This document shows positions 62,461 through 64,000 of a DNA stretch of 64,000 nt, piece by piece (the stretch's first letter is position 1; every line of letters starts with the position of its first letter). Both the position numbers and the translations under genes were made by a program. This stretch comes from Paractinoplanes ferrugineus (GTDB lineage: Bacteria > Actinomycetota > Actinomycetes > Mycobacteriales > Micromonosporaceae), in assembly GCF_016862195.1 (NCBI RefSeq), contig NZ_BOMM01000051.1:62001-126000 (forward strand), in the 5' to 3' direction. A model generated the notes under the pieces. That model searched no databases, was not told the origin of the DNA, and was given only the letters and a program-made list of their open reading frames with translations.

Positions 62461-62639
62461 CCGGACTTCACCCGCTTCCTGGCTCGTTCGTCGAAGCCCC
62501 CGGCATCGACGTGGACCACCACGTTAGCCCTTTGGTCCAAAGTGAAGGGGGCAGGCCGTGGCGGGCCAACTGCTCTCTTTTCCTCAGCACGTCGACGGTA
62601 GCGATCCGGTTCAGTTCGCGGCACCCCGGAATCGGAGCC

Positions 62640-62648
62640 TGTGGATAA
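62640..62648 (-). promoter_or_regulatory. DnaA box (tgtggataa, reverse of ttatccaca)
   Basis: Exact match, 37 bp before the eccE start, in the divergent region with the WXG100 pair. Confidence 0.4.
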
Positions 62649-62684
62649 CTCCGCACCCCCTGCCGCAGCCCGGGAAGCCATACG

Positions 62685-64000
62685 ATGACCGCGCAGGAAG
62701 TGGTGGGACACGGGGAAGGGCGGCGTGCGGTGACGGTGGGAGTGGCCGGCGGCCGGGACTACCGCGACCTCACCGGTCCGGCCAAGGCTCCGGTGGGCGC
62801 CCGGCCGGTCCGAGGTGGACGGTTGTTCGGCGTGCGCGCGAGCCAGCTGGTCGGCACCCAGGTGGCGGTGGTGGCTCTGTTGGTCGGCGCGGTCAACGGC
62901 CCGATCGGGATCGCCGCCGGCGTCGTGGTCGCGCTCGGCGTTCTCACCCTGACCTGGCTGCGCATGCGCGGGCGCTGGGTGTTCCAGTGGATCGGCGTGG
63001 CGATGCGCTTCAGCGGCCGGCGGCATGCGGCGGCGACCGGCGCCGCACCGACCGCGCTGCTCGAGTTCGTCGCACCCGGGTCCAGAGTGGATCAGGTGGA
63101 GATGGCCGGCGACCCGGCCGCCGTGATCACCGACGGTTCCGGCCTGACCGCCGTGCTCGAGCTGGGCGATCCGGCCGGCCTGCTGGCCGAGGACGCCGCC
63201 GAGCTGCCCAACCCCGCCTCGCTGTTGCCGTCGGCCGGCCCCGACCATCCGCCGGTCGTCATCCAACTGCTGCTCAGCGGCGCACCCGCGCCGGCGGTCC
63301 GGGCCGGTTCGGGCACCCCGGCCAACTCCTACCGCCAACTCACCGAGGGCCGCCTGCTCGGGCACAGCCGCGCGCTGCTGGCCGTGCGGGTGATGCGCGC
63401 CGAGGGCTGGGCCGACGAGGAATTGCTGCGGGCGCTGTCCGGCCTGGTCCGCAAGCTGACCCGGCGCCTGTCGGCGGTGCCGGCCCGGCCGCTCGGCGAG
63501 ACCGCGGCGCTGCGGGTGATGGCCGAGTTGGCGCACGACAACGGTTCCGGTACGGCCCAGGAGGCGTGGCCGGGGCTGCAGCTCGGCGGGCTCGCGCAGG
63601 CCACCTTCCGACTGACCCGCTGGCCCGACCTGAGCGTCGAGACCTCGCGCCGGCTGGTCACCCGCATGCTCACGATGCCGGCGTCGGCCACCACCGTTTC
63701 ATTGACCGCGGGTCCTCGGCAGTCCGGCGGGCAGACCCCGATCGACCTGACCGTCCGGGTGGCCGCCCCCGAGCCGGGCTCGCTGGGCGTCGCCATGCAG
63801 GCGCTGCGCCAGCTGGTCTCAGCCGAGCGCGCCCACGTCCGCAAGCTCGACGGCGAGCACCTGGCCGGCCTGGCCGCCACCCTTCCGCTCGGCGCCGGCG
63901 AGCCGGCGACGGTGCCCGGTCTGCCACCCGACGGAGTGCATCCGGCGGAGAGGTACGACGGACTCCACCTCCCGGTCGGCGCGTCCGGCCTGATGCTCGG
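62685..64000 (+). CDS. eccE: Type VII secretion protein EccE, 5' part
   Basis: 438 codons are visible and open to the right edge. GGAAG precedes ATG 62685. After a short N-terminal tail come two hydrophobic helices (QLVGTQVAVVALLVGAVNG; IGIAAGVVVALGVLTLTWLR) and a soluble domain with LLEFVAPGSRVDQVEMAGDP and ITDGSGLTAVLELGDP, the EccE layout. EccE sits at the periphery of the ESX membrane complex. The divergent WXG100 pair supports a real type VII locus that continues to the right. Confidence 0.85.
   Translation, partial: MTAQEVVGHGEGRRAVTVGVAGGRDYRDLTGPAKAPVGARPVRGGRLFGVRASQLVGTQVAVVALLVGAVNGPIGIAAGVVVALGVLTLTWLRMRGRWVFQWIGVAMRFSGRRHAAATGAAPTALLEFVAPGSRVDQVEMAGDPAAVITDGSGLTAVLELGDPAGLLAEDAAELPNPASLLPSAGPDHPPVVIQLLLSGAPAPAVRAGSGTPANSYRQLTEGRLLGHSRALLAVRVMRAEGWADEELLRALSGLVRKLTRRLSAVPARPLGETAALRVMAELAHDNGSGTAQEAWPGLQLGGLAQATFRLTRWPDLSVETSRRLVTRMLTMPASATTVSLTAGPRQSGGQTPIDLTVRVAAPEPGSLGVAMQALRQLVSAERAHVRKLDGEHLAGLAATLPLGAGEPATVPGLPPDGVHPAERYDGLHLPVGASGLML

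Overview
The window is high-GC chromosomal DNA from a filamentous actinomycete, most likely a member of Micromonosporaceae (Actinoplanes-like). This rests on codon use, actinobacterial families (SCO1860-like LPXTG protein, DUF6232, DUF4244, SigE-family sigma factors, XRE/DUF5753-type regulator start) and gene order. The stretch from tmk and topA through hppA, the bldG pair, the DEAD-box helicase, a Tad/Flp pilus cluster, a HAD-IB hydrolase and acs matches the well-known bldG neighbourhood of Streptomyces coelicolor.

Layout. 0-2.9 kb: the 5' end of an XRE-type regulator with an array of 18-bp repeats upstream, two tandem DUF6232 paralogues each preceded by a covarying hairpin, a DUF2231 membrane protein and a DJ-1/PfpI-like protein. 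2.9-10.7 kb: replication and housekeeping genes (holB, RicT/PSP1-like protein, metallophosphoesterase, tRNA-Thr-CGU), plus a small module of helical proteins linked to type VII secretion (YbaB-like, EspC-like) and a large sortase-anchored surface protein. 10.7-24.7 kb: an accessory island starting at the 3' end of tRNA-Thr with the wreck of a tyrosine integrase. It carries a LamG/B-lectin exoprotein, a 2127-residue Rhs/YD-repeat protein with a Cys-rich lower-GC tip and a possible immunity partner. A graveyard follows: an IS transposase remnant, an ABC ATPase with an amber codon at the Q-loop, and a permease fragment. 24.8-26.7 kb: a lipoprotein, a SigE-family sigma factor and a one-TM probable anti-sigma factor. 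The last gene carries outside the membrane the same four-cysteine domain that is duplicated in the lipoprotein.

26.7-36.7 kb: MFS-dTMP kinase fusion, PLP aldolase/racemase-like gene, TetR regulator, FAD lactone oxidase, topA and two genes of unknown function. 36.8-43 kb: H+-pyrophosphatase, the BldG anti-anti-sigma/anti-sigma pair and the helicase. 42.7-47.7 kb: a tightly coupled Tad operon (ssd-tadA-tadB-small ORF-tadC-DUF4244-tadE-tadE-like), nearly every junction overlapping as GTGA or ATGA. 47.8-53.3 kb: a STAS protein behind two perfect DnaA boxes, a leaderless HAD hydrolase behind three 20-bp repeats, a PH-domain protein, a degenerate Fic protein and acs. 53.5-64 kb: a secreted M6 metalloprotease, a small lipoprotein, an alpha/beta hydrolase lacking its nucleophile, and a type VII secretion region. 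That region holds a 1246-residue SseB-domain protein with a low-complexity linker and an unknown C-terminal domain, a coupled 121-aa partner, two WXG100 proteins and eccE, which runs off the right edge.

The strongest candidates for undescribed biology are the sigma/anti-sigma/lipoprotein trio sharing one extracellular domain, the SseB-linker-unknown-domain protein with its coupled small partner beside WXG100/EccE genes, and the covarying hairpins upstream of the DUF6232 genes. All family assignments come from reading motifs by eye; no database search was run.
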